From NCBI GenBank assembly GCA_003427395.1, contig BFEA01000301.1, positions 1,399,446 through 1,437,921 of the forward strand: a stretch of 38,476 nt of DNA. The letters are read 5' to 3'. Of this stretch, positions 20,208-30,650 are shown piece after piece. This DNA is from Chara braunii (Eukaryota; Streptophyta; Charophyceae; Charales; Characeae). How positions within the stretch are numbered: position 1 is the first letter of the stretch; each line of letters begins with the position of its first letter. Position numbers and translations under genes: made by a program. The notes under the pieces are model-generated. The model saw only the letters and a list, made by a program, of their open reading frames with translations. It was not told the DNA's origin and did no database searches.

Positions 20208-21474
20208 ANAGATAGTGTCTACACTAGAATCCCCTAATGGAATCCTACCGTATCATGTATCTGACCGGTACNTAATTTTCTATAAATAGTTGTGTCCGGC
20301 GATTTCCCTACTATACCGAATCACGTGGCATGTCTATAACATTCACACAGATTGTCTACATAGTCTAGATGCTCCCTGATTGGTTCACTTACAACAACAT
20401 TAGTTAGAACTGGCTATGGCAGCATACAACAGTCCTACACTAATCTGTCTGTGAGGTTAGCAGTCCGTCAACCAACTAATCAAAGTTACAAAAAGACAAT
20501 GTCGCATATGTATGATTGATGGGTATTGTTGTGTATACAGTTAAGCACCAATTGGAACCTACCCTTCCCCTCAATCAAACATACGGAACAACATCTTTGA
20601 GCAGAGCAGTGTGTTCGTGTGTATATCGGCCCACCCCTGTGCCCAAGTCCGTTACCGAGCAAGCCAGCCCAACCATTATTCTTTACCCTCGTATGGCAAC
20701 AAGCCTTACCGTCCATGTGATCTTGCTGATCAGGAGGAATTTATAGAGTGCCCCCATCTCTTCAGGAATTATTTAACGTCGCAGTCAGGACAACGATCAC
20801 AACCACATTCACGATGAACACCCAACCAGAAATATTTATAGACGGTCTGGTATGCGTCTGTCATGGGTTGGCACACCCGACAAAACTTCTATTTGGCACA
20901 ACAAAGTGCCTTAATGGACAGCAGCCATCGCATGCGTGACCTACTCCCAGCATGGTGACCGTGACCCAGTGCTTCGACCAGGGCCCTTCAGAGGCACCGC
21001 CCTTTCTCCTTCCAGTATGCTTCTGGGAAGATTGTCGTCTCTTAAGGTAGCGCGCTCCCGGCACCTCACCAAAAGAGAGGACTCTCAAGTTGGACTCACT
21101 TCCTCACGATAAGAAGAGATTGAGAGGGTAGATAAGGTAAGGGAACAACGTACCTGGAGATAGCTGCCCCCAACCACAGATTTCTCACCAATTGAGTTGA
21201 ATGTGCATTTGATGACCGGTCATGACCTCGATACCACCCACAACGCAATGTAGTGCCACCTCAGCCGAATGCATCATCAGCATGCTCTCATCACGAATCA
21301 TTCATTCCGCATGTCACCACGACTAATAATGTCGTCTGTAGCCTTCCGGTGCTCCCCTCTCTACCCAGAGCGTGCACCTAGTGTAGCTTGACGTCACAAG
21401 TACCCACTGCGAAGAAGCATCGTCAACGCACCAAGTCTATATAATGCCAGCTTGCCAAAGGTAAGTGGCGATCA
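20208..21474 (-). other. gypsy leader between primer-binding site and gag
   Basis: About 1.27 kb lies between the primer-binding site and the readable gag frame, long for a gypsy element. Open frames on both strands are short and have no recognisable domain. It may carry the packaging signal and an untranslated leader, or hold an undetected N-terminal gag exon. Confidence 0.5.
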
Positions 21475-21491
21475 AACCCGCTCCGATACCA
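21475..21491 (-). other. primer-binding site
   Basis: TGGTATCGGAGCGGGTT on the minus strand begins three bases after the LTR ends in TTGCA. It resembles the TGGTATCAGAGC sites of many plant LTR elements, which pair with initiator tRNA-Met. It differs at one base of the first twelve, and more after that. Confidence 0.85.
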
Positions 21492-21494
21492 AAT

Positions 21495-22543
21495 TGCAAG
21501 GAACATCAATATGGACGAAGCACAGAAATCCAGAATGCAAAATCACACTGAAGTCCAAGTAGTCAAAGCCAAAGCAGATAGTACAATGGAACCGAGTAAC
21601 CATCCAATTGAGAATGATATAGAAGAATCGTGAGTCTATGTCCATGCCCTACAGGGCAACACCAACAGCATAACCTTATGTAGCTCTCTCTCATGAGTGG
21701 CGCCAGGCACCCTATCTACTCTACAGCTAATNCCTACAACTACAACNATNAACGCAACNAGACAACTTGACTACCAGNGAGTGATGATGTTAACACCAAT
21801 GNCGACCTCCACCTCCACCAGGTACGTGTCCTCTTCACCCACACTCTTCCCTGTTACCTACACAGCGCCCTTCACCTCCGAAGAACCACCTTCGCCCTTC
21901 ACCCCTCTACGCCCTCTNCAGCNNGGNTATGGCCGCCAAGCNCCCAGTGCACAGNCAGCGTNCTACCGCCTAGCGCATGCCTGCCTTGCACTACCTCTTA
22001 NCGCAGCGCANCAGCCAGCANCTCGCATTTGCACAGCGTGCCGACATTGCCCGCAATGGCCAAGATCCTCGCCCACTCGCTCTGCTTGCCTATATGCCAA
22101 TGCTTCGTGTGGGCGGCCTCCCTTCAGCCTGCGACAAGGCCTCAGTGGCTAAACCCAGGCCCGTTACAGTTGGGGCCCGGGAGATGCAGTTGTGCCTCTC
22201 TCGTCAAGGCCTGCGGTTAAATTCAGCCAGTGGGCCGGTTTCCCTTTGCATTTTCGGCCTCTATACCTAGTGTGCATTGTCGGCCTCACGTTCAGGAGCC
22301 CAGGGCCTAACTAACTCAGAAGCCCTGGGCATTTCAGCATTTGCTGAGATCCGAAACTCGGTGCACTCCAACCAACTGGCGTGCTACAAGTGTAAGGACC
22401 CCACTTCGTGAACTGCATGCACAGAGGGCTATTGTTGATTTGTTGGTCCGCCTTCACTTAGGGCGGGCAAGAGGCTTGCTGAGGCCTTAGCCCTGAACAT
22501 GTAGATCATGGCAAGGTCCCTTCTTGAGGGCTCATTCCTCACA
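21495..22543 (-). repeat. 5' LTR, complete (1049 bp)
   Basis: On the plus strand it runs from TGCAAGGAAC to TCCTCACA, i.e. TG...CA at both ends. One end is fixed by the primer-binding site and the other by comparison with the inner border of the 3' LTR. It contains several Ns. Partial copies lie at 3362-3570 and, inverted, at 7935-8256. Confidence 0.92.
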
Positions 22544-24370
22544 ATATGGTGAACCAGACCATGTTTGGCAGCACGAGAAGGACAGGGGACGTTGCGAGAA
22601 TTGTTCAGGAAGGCGGGAATGGAATCCACAGAGAGCGGACGAAAGCAGATGTGCTCATTCAAACGAGGAAAAAACATGTCAACTACATCACAACAACACA
22701 CTTGCTCATCCTACCTATCGACTATTAAAAAATTGAACAAGATATCGACAATATTNTTATTTTTGAACCATACTACCGTCATCCTCCTACTAACTATATC
22801 CTTCGNTGCATCCGGAAGAGCNAAGGTCCCCACAATCTTACAACACAATGATCTCACAACGNGGGGGGGGGCGGGGTTCGCGGTTGACATGGGTCACGCA
22901 AGAATATTGAGTGTAAAAGACAGTGGCATATGTATCACATGCAATCCATTCTTTAGTGGTGAAGTGGGGACATCATATAAAGATTGTGGGGTGGGTGTAT
23001 TCGAGGGATATGTATGGTAACAACGCAATATCGTACATGCAAATTCTCAAAGAACGACATACCTCGCGATAGAATCCCTATCATAGATAGCATATGATAA
23101 GCATAAGTGTAGTACTGTGTGATAAGAGGCGTAACATATGATGATGTATGGTGTATGATGACCTCTTACGGTAAAGGATATACCATATTATTTTTGTGGT
23201 GTATGGTACATGATATACACCACATGATATATGATAGACCTCTGATGAGATGTGATAGACCGAGACCATGTAATGGTAGCCATCACTATAGAGAAGGAAG
23301 TCACGCTTTTCCACACAAAATCTAGTGCAAATTAACGAAGTTCAATTTCGCGAAAATAATAAAACATGTCAATTTTAACGAAATGTCAATTACGGGCTAT
23401 TGGTTTATACATTGATTTCCTCATGGCAAAAACATGTGTATGCAGGACCGAAGAGTCGGTCATTAGATGTTCGATGGAGTGGACATGTGTATCGTGCGTG
23501 TAGCATTGGGGTTGTCGAAATGAGGGAGAGAAACTATAAGCGTCATAATTAGCTGAGGCGATGTGGTCCGGGTAACTTCCATTATTTCGTTGTGAGGAAA
23601 GCAACATGTTGAGCTTGGACAAAATTATCATTCGTCGGACCGACCCCTTTCTTAATTGTTGGGATAGACCAAGTCGAAATAGGAGGTGTCGACCTGGCAA
23701 ACGAGAGCGGACCAAAAGGAAAGTGCGGCAAGAAACTGTTGGCAATGGGGTGAAAGAAGATAGGAGTAAGGATCATATACATCTGTGTTTCTTGATCGTG
23801 GGGGGAGATAGATCGACTAGTTTATTTTACCGTCTCTCCCAGGTTCGTCAAAAGAGCAAGAAAAATTTGACCGTCCACTGTGAAGATGATAGTTTGCTAA
23901 TGGATAATGAAAAATAGTGAAACATTGCTTTGGGGGGGCAATAGTGGAAACGACTTTTCGGGTTGGGACTTTGAAAAAAAATTGTGCATGGCTGGTCCAT
24001 GGTGTGACCCTATTTTTCCGATCCATTTTTTTATTTTTGCTCTGCACTGTACTGCTTTAAACCTACCCTCTTGACCTTTCTCACCGATCCATCAACAAGA
24101 GTTACTTTGCTATCTTGGGATTTCGAGAAATTTGTGCAGCTTTATGCATGCATAAGAAGCTGCACGGAGAAGAGGTCGCGGTATACTTGGTGTTGTATTT
24201 TGTCATGTGCAATTCGGAGGAAGTTTGGAGTCAATATGAGGGCACGACTGGTCGTACATGTGACATATGGCATATGTCGTAAATGTTACCATCCTGTCCA
24301 AATCACATTACTGCTATCATTTATCGACAATACAAAAAAAAACAAAATTATGAAAATTTCAATTTGTGAA
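22544..24370. other. unassigned, AT-rich DNA
   Basis: A degenerate ATGAT/CATAT-rich stretch with short hairpins (GGTGTAT...ATACACC) covers about 23090-23260. Minus-strand frames near 23386-23780 look mildly protein-like but show no domain. The region begins right after the 5' LTR and ends where the peptidase remnant stops. Confidence 0.3.
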
Positions 24371-25367
24371 TCACAAGGTTATTGAGTCTATGACAGTTCC
24401 TCGTTTAAAGCCTTGGATATCGTACATTGAGAAATCGAATGATGGAACCTTTGCCTCTCGCCAAAACAAATTTCATAAATGAGCATAAACACTCTGCACC
24501 GATTAAGATCCTCTTGTTTCAGAATGTCCTTCAGTTACCAAGTGTGTTCGAAGCATGATATGTCTACTGTCTGACCTTGGTGCGACGAGCGCTTAAACAA
24601 GAATCGTGCGAAGTGGCATGTCACCTGCTTAACTAACATGTAGTTTGTATCCATTGAATCATAATACTCTATCATATTTCGTTGACGATCGACTACAACA
24701 AGTGTTCAATGTTTCTTTTTTCTATCGTGATATGAAGTCAGAATCAACTTCATGTTTGCTATGATGACATCCCGAAACCACCTAGCAACTTTGTTGTAAT
24801 CCATTTTCTTGCCTAGAAGTTTAGCGAAAAAGTATGAGTTATATGCAACTCCGACCGGGATCATATCTGTGCTACATATACTTAACTTATCAACGGAGTA
24901 TCACATTCGAGATGGAATATTCTTCAATTGTTGTCATGCATAATCATTTTCATGTAGCAATTCACAATGTTGTCATTCAACCACTTGTTCTCATTCAGGA
25001 GGATGCTGAAATCATGCACTTTTAATAACAACTGCTCTCTCAACGGTTCATTTCTCGTGTTTGTCAATGTTTTCGTATTATTCAGCTCTATACTCATATG
25101 ACGTAATGCTTCTTCTTCAGTCTCATTGAGGGCGTTCGTTGCTAAGTAAATTGTCCATCCAAGTACACAGCTGCATTCACTTTCATTGCACTGGTTAACT
25201 AAATCAACAAACAACAATTTGAAGTGTTAGTTGTCAATGTCTGCTTGCAGTACATCCATTCCTATGCATATGTTCAAACTGTGGTTGTCGAATACTCTCT
25301 CCTTGTATGTTGCACAAAATATTTTGTCCTCAGATAGAGAGGTGACATTGGCACACTCGCATACGTT

Positions 25368-25374
<7 letters not shown>
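24371..25374 (-). pseudogene. Ulp1/SENP-type cysteine peptidase (C48) remnant
   Basis: In the minus frame from about 25373, readable text runs through one TAA to WLNDNIVNCYMKMI, the N-terminal signature of Ulp1-like SUMO peptidases. After a stop and frameshift near 24900, a second frame has YNSYFFAKLL and a His codon at 24709-24711, followed by TGA where the family usually has Trp. The Asp of YYDSM lies at 24658-24660, 17 residues later as in Ulp1. Gln (24514-24516) and Cys (24496-24498) sit as Q-x5-C in QEDLNRCRVFML. A further frameshift precedes the probable end, TGA at 24371-24373. The triad codons survive but the gene is dead. Such peptidases are often carried by plant DNA transposons; host origin cannot be excluded. 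Confidence 0.8.

Positions 25375-25411
<37 letters not shown>
25373..25411 (+). repeat. (GA)n microsatellite
   Basis: About 19 GA units, directly at the edge of the readable peptidase frame. The end of that frame coincides with the repeat, so the coding sequence was interrupted here. Confidence 0.9.
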
Positions 25412-25413
<2 letters not shown>

Positions 25414-25627
25414 TTTTCGCCACTCTCTTTTTCCCATTAGAATAACGCAGAATTAATGAATTGTCATTCTTCCTCCTCAACACTCACAACAAAATTGAAT
25501 GAAATATTAAACAACTTTTGACATTTTATGTCGATCGACATCATCGATTGACAAAAAAAACTGCAAGTATTGCATTTAGCACTCACAATGGAACCTCCAG
25601 TATACCCCTCTACTGATATTCATCCTG

Positions 25628-25686
<59 letters not shown>

Positions 25687-25996
25687 CAAATGAACAAAAA
25701 CAAAAATTGAAACTCAAGGTTTCCGTGTATTCGCACTTTATCACCCTGATTTACATAATCCCGGTTTATTTGCTTAGGGTCCTATCTTGACACCATTCTC
25801 TCTTGCAGCTATTCAAATACAACAATCATTGCGCCATTATTCACCAATCCGTCATATCAAAACTCGTTTGCATGCACACACCATCTGCACACACATACAC
25901 ATACACACAAAAACACAGACATACACACACACACGCACATACACACGCATACACACACACACATTACGACAATACATATACATACGCACACACATG
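25412..25996. repeat. microsatellite-bearing direct repeat block, copy 1
   Basis: It matches 28437-28978 in the same orientation. Shared words are CTTTTTCCCATTAGAATAAC, GTCATTCTTCCTCCTC, TCGATCGACAT, ACTGCAAGTATT, GAACCTCC, GTATACCCCTC, CTTGACACCATTCT, TACAACAATCATT and CGTTTGCATGCACAC. It contains (CA)n at 25629-25684 and more CA repetition to 25990. It lies between two readable minus-strand coding pieces, so it is an insertion or an intron-like segment. Confidence 0.8.
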
Positions 25997-26013
25997 AGCG
26001 GGATGGGGCGTTC

Positions 26014-28365
26014 TTATCCCTGCCTCTCTTTGAATGTCGCACCGCATTCCTTTTTTTCCTTTCCTCCTTCCCTCTTCGGACCGCACCTTCCCTCACTCCC
26101 ATCATGCAAAGCACGCTCCATTCGTTTTGGCTCCGCCGATGACAACGTTCTTCCTTCACCGTGTGACTTTCCTTCGTTCTCACCTAATTGCTCGGTCAAG
26201 TCGATCACATTCTCGTCGTTGTTGTTGGATCGGTTACGACAGAAAACTTAATTTCCCAATCCATCCTCGTTGTACATATCCATGTTCTTTTGGAGCTTCG
26301 CATCCGCCACAACTTCTTTAACGTTATGTGCTATATAAACTCCCTCTTGAGCACCACCATCTTCGATCTTCGTTCTGTCTGGGGTTATCCGCGAGCCGTA
26401 ACCAGTGCATTCCATGTGCGGAAGTTTACTCTCATCGTCTCTGTTATTTACAATAGGTTCGACAGTTTTCTGTAGACTCACTTTTTCGAATACTGTTGCA
26501 TCCTCTGCATCGTGCTCCAAGCCACTGCATCCTCCATGTGACGACATGCCTTTGTAAACAGAGGGTTTTTGTGTCTTTCAAACTCTTGGGCGCCCGCTCT
26601 GATGAGGTGTCACCCGTACGTACTTCATTGTGGACCAATGTTGCATTCCCATGGCAATACGTATCATCATTTGCGCATGTTGCCACTGTTGTTATCTATA
26701 CTGCCTTCAGTTGTGACACTCCCTGATGCTTTGCAGTAAGATACACCTCCTCGTAGGTTGTGGCTTCCTTTTTCCCCTGTTCCTTGGTGTTTGTCGTACC
26801 TACTCCCCCACATTCTGGTCTCGCTGCCTTTGCCCCTGCCATCACACTAACACCCTCAGAAATGAACAGTTTTCGCAGATCGTCAAGTGATGCCTTGTGA
26901 GTTGTCTCTTATTTGTGTTCATCGCCCTTTCTCTTATGCCCTTCCTTTTCAGCAACACCCTCCTTAACGACTCTTTGACTTGTCCCATCGAAATTCTTAT
27001 TACGTCCTAATTCTCTTTCATGGCTTAACTGCACCCCACCAATTTGTCATGTGTGTCATTGTCGTATAGATGTTCCGTTTCACAACACTATATTGTCCAT
27101 CTGATTTGTCCTCGTGAAGGGCTTGTTTTTCTTTCGTAGAAAGCAACGCAATACTCCAGAAGATTGTTTTCCAGTAATGCTTCGAATAGGGAGTTAACCT
27201 TTTCGTTGATTGCTTGCTCTCCTGCACCCTTTTTTGTCTGGAGCATGCGCATCAACAACTGCTCCTTTGAAGTGTCAAGGAACGTATGCCTGTTAAGTCT
27301 TTTTTTGAATATCCACTTCCCTCCCACTTAGACAACCATGTGTCATTTGCCATNAACCACACATGGCTCGAACAGACCCGGATGCCATATGATGTGATGA
27401 CCCCATTNGTAAACCTCATCCTCTGCATACTTGGTGTCCAAANAGTGAGGTCCTCTTGTGCTCGCCTGCATGTGACTTTCAATTTCATCTCGAAGAGTTA
27501 AATCTTTGTCTTCGTCGTCTGGCATGCAGAATAATGGATTGTCCTCCAGATCCATATCATCCTCCCTGGGTTCCGCGACATCATGGCGACGATTCACTTA
27601 CTTCAAGTTATCTGTTGCCATTTCCATCACGTGTTCGAACATCTGCCTCATTAGCGTTGGAAACCCTAGAGCGCCACACTTGTCTTCCCATTTTCAAGTG
27701 CTTGCCTTAATAGCATCTCCCACGGATGATGTATGTGCTCGCCCGGTCATGCAACTTGCCATTGCCGCTTCCCCGGCTTCACCCACCACCGGCTCCCCCC
27801 TCGACAAGGACCCGATACGCATGTCCTCGTCGGCCGCATCATGCCTTGCATCAAGCAGCGGCAGGGCAATCTCGTCATCCTCTGTATCCTCCTTACAGTT
27901 CATGATATCGAAACGGTATTCGGTTTCCAACGCTTCATTATAAATCCTTGCGTCGATATGGTCATTTTTTCTCTCAAACCCCAAGTCTTTGCAACGTGCC
28001 AAAAATATCTCAACAACACAAATCTTGGCGTTATGCTATCGCTAGAGGTGTTGGAGAGCGATGCCTTTTCGCGCAACATAATTTGTCTTGGTTTGATTAT
28101 CAGGAGCATTGCAAAACAATAAATTCCACGAAGACTCTTTCTTCTTTCCTAGTTTCAGCAACATATCTCGGTTTGGCTGCTGCTGAGTTCTGGGTCGCTC
28201 GAAGTGACAACGACTTTCGAGATTACAGACGAGGTAATCAATAAACACCGAACAATATTCGACCATGGTGGACGAACCGTTGCATGCCACTACATGACGG
28301 TCGGATAAAAGCAAGTCTCAAACTGACCCTGCTTGGACGTTGCCCAGAAGAAGCACACCCTCCCC
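26014..28365 (-). pseudogene. decayed long coding region, upstream of the Ulp1 remnant
   Basis: One minus-strand phase is readable from about 28365 to 27090 and again from about 26547 to 26014. A second phase fills about 27050-26450. Many in-frame stops and a few frameshifts break it. Text is clearly protein-like, for example LLLSDRHVVACNGSS, MNCKEDTEDDEIALPLLDAR, WEDKCGALGFPTLMRQMFEH, LFCMPDDEDKDLTLRDEIES and ASLDDLRKLFISEGVSVMAG. It is rich in acidic residues. I recognise no domain. It may be the N-terminal part of the same protein as the Ulp1-type peptidase, separated by the inserted block, or a separate element gene. Confidence 0.55.
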
Positions 28366-28368
28366 CTC

Positions 28369-28371
<3 letters not shown>

Positions 28372-28416
<45 letters not shown>

Positions 28417-28436
28417 AAAAAAAAAAAAAAAAAAAA
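28372..28436 (+). repeat. (GT)n(GA)n(A)n compound microsatellite
   Basis: (GT)n at 28372-28404, (GA)n to about 28416, then poly(A) to 28436. It separates the readable coding remnant from direct repeat copy 2. Confidence 0.9.
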
Positions 28437-28845
28437 TCAGGTACGCGCTTTTTCCCATTAGAATAACGTAGAATTAATGAACTGTCATTCTTCCTCCTCG
28501 ACACTCACAATAGAACTGAATGAAATCTTAGATAACTTTCGACATTTCCTGTCGATCGACATTATCGATCAAGAAAAGGAACTGCAAGTATTCCATTGTG
28601 CACTAACAATAGAACCTCCTGTATACCCCTCCACCGATATTCATTTTGATGCACACACAAATACACATACACGGACACATGCAAAAAAAAACACGTTGGG
28701 ACTCAACAATTTTCGTGTATGCGCACTCTATCACCCTCATTTATGTCTTGACACCATTCTTGCTTTCTGCTGTTGAAATACAACAATCATTACTCCACTA
28801 TTCATCGATCTGTCCTATCAATACCCGTTTGCATGCACACTTCAT

Positions 28846-28928
<83 letters not shown>

Positions 28929-28978
28929 CGCATATACACACACATCACTGCAATACAAACACATACGCACACACATGT
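28437..28978. repeat. microsatellite-bearing direct repeat block, copy 2
   Basis: Direct partner of 25412-25996 about 3.0 kb away. It contains (CA)n at 28849-28929. Outside the microsatellites I estimate 80-85% identity. The two copies bracket the decayed coding region like terminal repeats, but I find no primer-binding site or polypurine tract, so LTR status is unproven. Confidence 0.8.
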
Positions 28979-28988
28979 GAGTTGTCAG

Positions 28989-29785
28989 GGCAAATACCCT
29001 GACAAGCAGGGTAACCGGCGTTCGGGACGGGCTGAACGCCCGAACCCAAACGCCCGAACGTATGGGACCCCTTGGGGATGCGTTCGGCCGTTCAGGCCAA
29101 ACGCTGACAAAAAAAAAAAAAAAAAAAAAAAAAACTTCAAGAACATCTGAAAAAAAATATATGTTATGAATAAAAATAGATTAAAAAAGATTTACCTGAG
29201 CATTACTTACAAATTCCTCACCAAATTTGAAATAAAAATAAAATACGGATAAAAAATACTAATAATAAAAATAACAAAAAAAATAAATAAATTAAATTTA
29301 CTTAGTGTGCGACCACTTTTACGACACGGCCATCTTTGGCAATTTTTCATTTCTTTTTTGGCATAGCTTAATACCCTGAAAATTTACAGATGTGTACTTC
29401 ACATCATGCAAAACCCACCAAAAAAGTTTCAAAAAATAATAAAATGTTTTAGACCCCGAACTCAAGTAAAAACAAAAAGTAAAAAGTGAAAAAAAACGTG
29501 GGCGAGCACGTTTTGACACCACCATCTTTGGCGATTTTTAATTCATATTAGGATGAGCCAAATGATTTGAAACTTTATAGGCAGGTACCTCACGTTATAG
29601 AAAACTCACAAAAAACATTAAAAAAAAATAAATTATGTTTATGCCCCAAAATATTTTTTGGCGGGGGACGAAAGTCGTCGGGTTTGGATCCCGTACGGGA
29701 CCCCGAACGCCCGTACGGACGAAGGTCGGCCCGGGGACCTTTGAACGTACGGGCTAGTGACCCTGCTGACAAGGGTGTTTACCAA
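28989..29785. mobile_element. non-coding element with imperfect terminal inverted repeats
   Basis: GCAAATACCCTGACAAGCAG at the left and, in reverse complement, GGTAAACACCCTTGTCAGCA at the right are imperfect inverted ends. Both continue into AGGGT and then CG-rich arms with GTTCGGG/CCCGAAC or CGTACGGG words. The centre is AT-rich, with poly(A) at 29109-29134, and holds a direct duplication of about 192 bp. There is no coding sequence. It looks like a MITE or a non-autonomous DNA transposon; the superfamily is unknown. Confidence 0.5.
29315..29655 (+). repeat. internal 192-bp direct duplication
   Basis: CCATCTTTGGC at 29330 recurs at 29522, each followed by ATTTTT.ATT, GAAA..TTA.AG, GTAC.TCAC, AAAAC.CAC and AAAAAA in the same order. 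The second copy has diverged by roughly a quarter. It lies inside the inverted-repeat element. Confidence 0.7.
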
Positions 29786-30310
29786 AGATTTTAAAAGTTA
29801 GACACTGTCTAAATTTTTTGTTGAATTGAAGGACTTGATGAGACTGATGATAGTCAAAAGTTCATTCAAAGTAACTTATGACTGAGAGACTGAAACTTTT
29901 ATGAACTGTAGTTCGGACACTTGCGTCGTCCGGAGATAATGGCGATAGTCGGCGACTTCTAGCAAGACCGCTGAGCCATGTGCGCTTCAGAATGCTAAAA
30001 CTAGACTTAGTTTATCTAAAACAGAGCCTAAGTAGGCTAAAACGGACAACCGCGCCGTGTATGGGATCACGACGCGGGCGGAAAACGGATGCTTATTTAT
30101 TTACTATTTTTTAATCATTTGGCCCGTGAAATTTGATTCCACACGGAGGGCCTAAAAAACGATGCTATGACCTGGACACCTGTCTGAGCCATGGATGGGC
30201 AGCCTGCTATGAGAGAAGGGTAGGTAGGCAAGGCCTACCCGAGCACAAGCAGTCGGGCTACTGTGAACAAAGCCCTTCATATAGAAGGGTTGCTCCTACT
30301 TTACCCGAAG

Positions 30311-30375
30311 CAAGAGCTAGCCTAATAGGTAACACGTCAAACTCTCACGTACCAGACACTAGGATCGAGTCCGAA
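30311..30375 (+). ncRNA. tRNA-like module (A and B boxes) in family C copy 2
   Basis: TAGCCTAATAGG at 30318 fits the A-box consensus and GGATCGAGTCC at 30362 fits the B-box. They are 44 nt apart, the same distance as positions 8 and 52 of a tRNA. Acceptor and T-stem pairing is incomplete, so this is a promoter-like relic and not a working tRNA. Confidence 0.6.
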
Positions 30376-30499
30376 ACGCCCTACTATGGGCCGCCTCCTT
30401 TTAAAAGGAGCAACTTGGAAATGACTGATCACGTGAAACAATGTCGACAATAAGATCAAGAAGATCACGCGACCGATAATTCCCCGAGGGCTGCGAGCT

Positions 30500-30560
30500 G
30501 AATAACATGGCCCTTGTGCAAGAACGACACACATAAATTGAGAAATGATCCAAAATTTTT
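30500..30560 (+). ncRNA. U6 snRNA-like fragment with T5, in family C copy 2
   Basis: AACATGGCCCTTGTGCAAGA, then ACGACACACATAAATTGAGA, then AATGATCCAAAA and TTTTT follow the 3' half of plant U6 (GCATGGCCCCTGCGCAAGGA ... GACACGCACAAATCGAGAAATGGTCCAAATTTTT). A weaker match, CCGATAA near 30473, is in place for the U6 5' region. The U6 internal stem region has changed, so it is a derivative. Confidence 0.7.
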
Positions 30561-30564
30561 CGAT

Positions 30565-30645
30565 CCCTTACGAGATCGAACTTGGGTCTGTATTTCAATA
30601 ATTCCCACGTGTATCCCGTGATGTGACCATTGGCGGAAGCCAACG
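30565..30645 (-). ncRNA. antisense tRNA-like segment of family C copy 2
   Basis: On the minus strand CCCAAGTTCGATCTCG contains a near-perfect B-box (plus 30573-30583). Upstream, GGTCACATCACGGG is a weak A-box candidate. Copy 1 shows a corresponding ACTTCGATCCT near 2029. Evidence for a cloverleaf is weak. Confidence 0.35.
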
Positions 30646-30650
30646 AGGTA

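Larger units (their letters stand above)
13815..22543 (-). mobile_element. Ty3/gypsy chromovirus, nearly full length, inactivated
   Basis: Minus-strand order is 5' LTR, primer-binding site, long leader, gag with zinc knuckle, protease, reverse transcriptase, RNase H, integrase with chromodomain-like tail, polypurine tract, 3' LTR. This is the canonical Ty3/gypsy order. Total span is about 8.7 kb. Both LTRs begin TGTG and the complete 5' copy ends in CA. The 3' LTR lacks about 200 bp of its outer end, so target-site duplications cannot be compared. The LTRs look roughly 90% identical by eye over the best-aligned part. The coding region carries several nonsense codons and at least four frameshifts, so it cannot act autonomously. 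Confidence 0.93.
29815..30650 (+). repeat. family C repeat, copy 2 (tRNA-like plus U6-like modules)
   Basis: Inverted partner of 1940-2930. In plus orientation it has GAATTGAAGGACTTGATGAG near 29823, the GGCAAGGCCTACCC palindrome near 30228, a CCCTTCATATAGAAGGG hairpin near 30272, a tRNA-like module at 30311-30375, a perfect CTCCTTTTAAAAGGAG hairpin at about 30395-30410, the U6-like segment with T5, an antisense tRNA-like segment, and finally (AAAT)n at 30649-30680. No protein frame is conserved. A pol III transcript starting at the tRNA-like module could end at the T5 run after the U6-like part. Confidence 0.65.

Noticed and set aside
28849-28929. His-Thr repeat protein
   Set aside because: It is the translation of a (CA)n microsatellite.
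25412-28978. A confirmed LTR retrotransposon
   Set aside because: The direct repeats are real, but a primer-binding site, polypurine tract and RT are not found.
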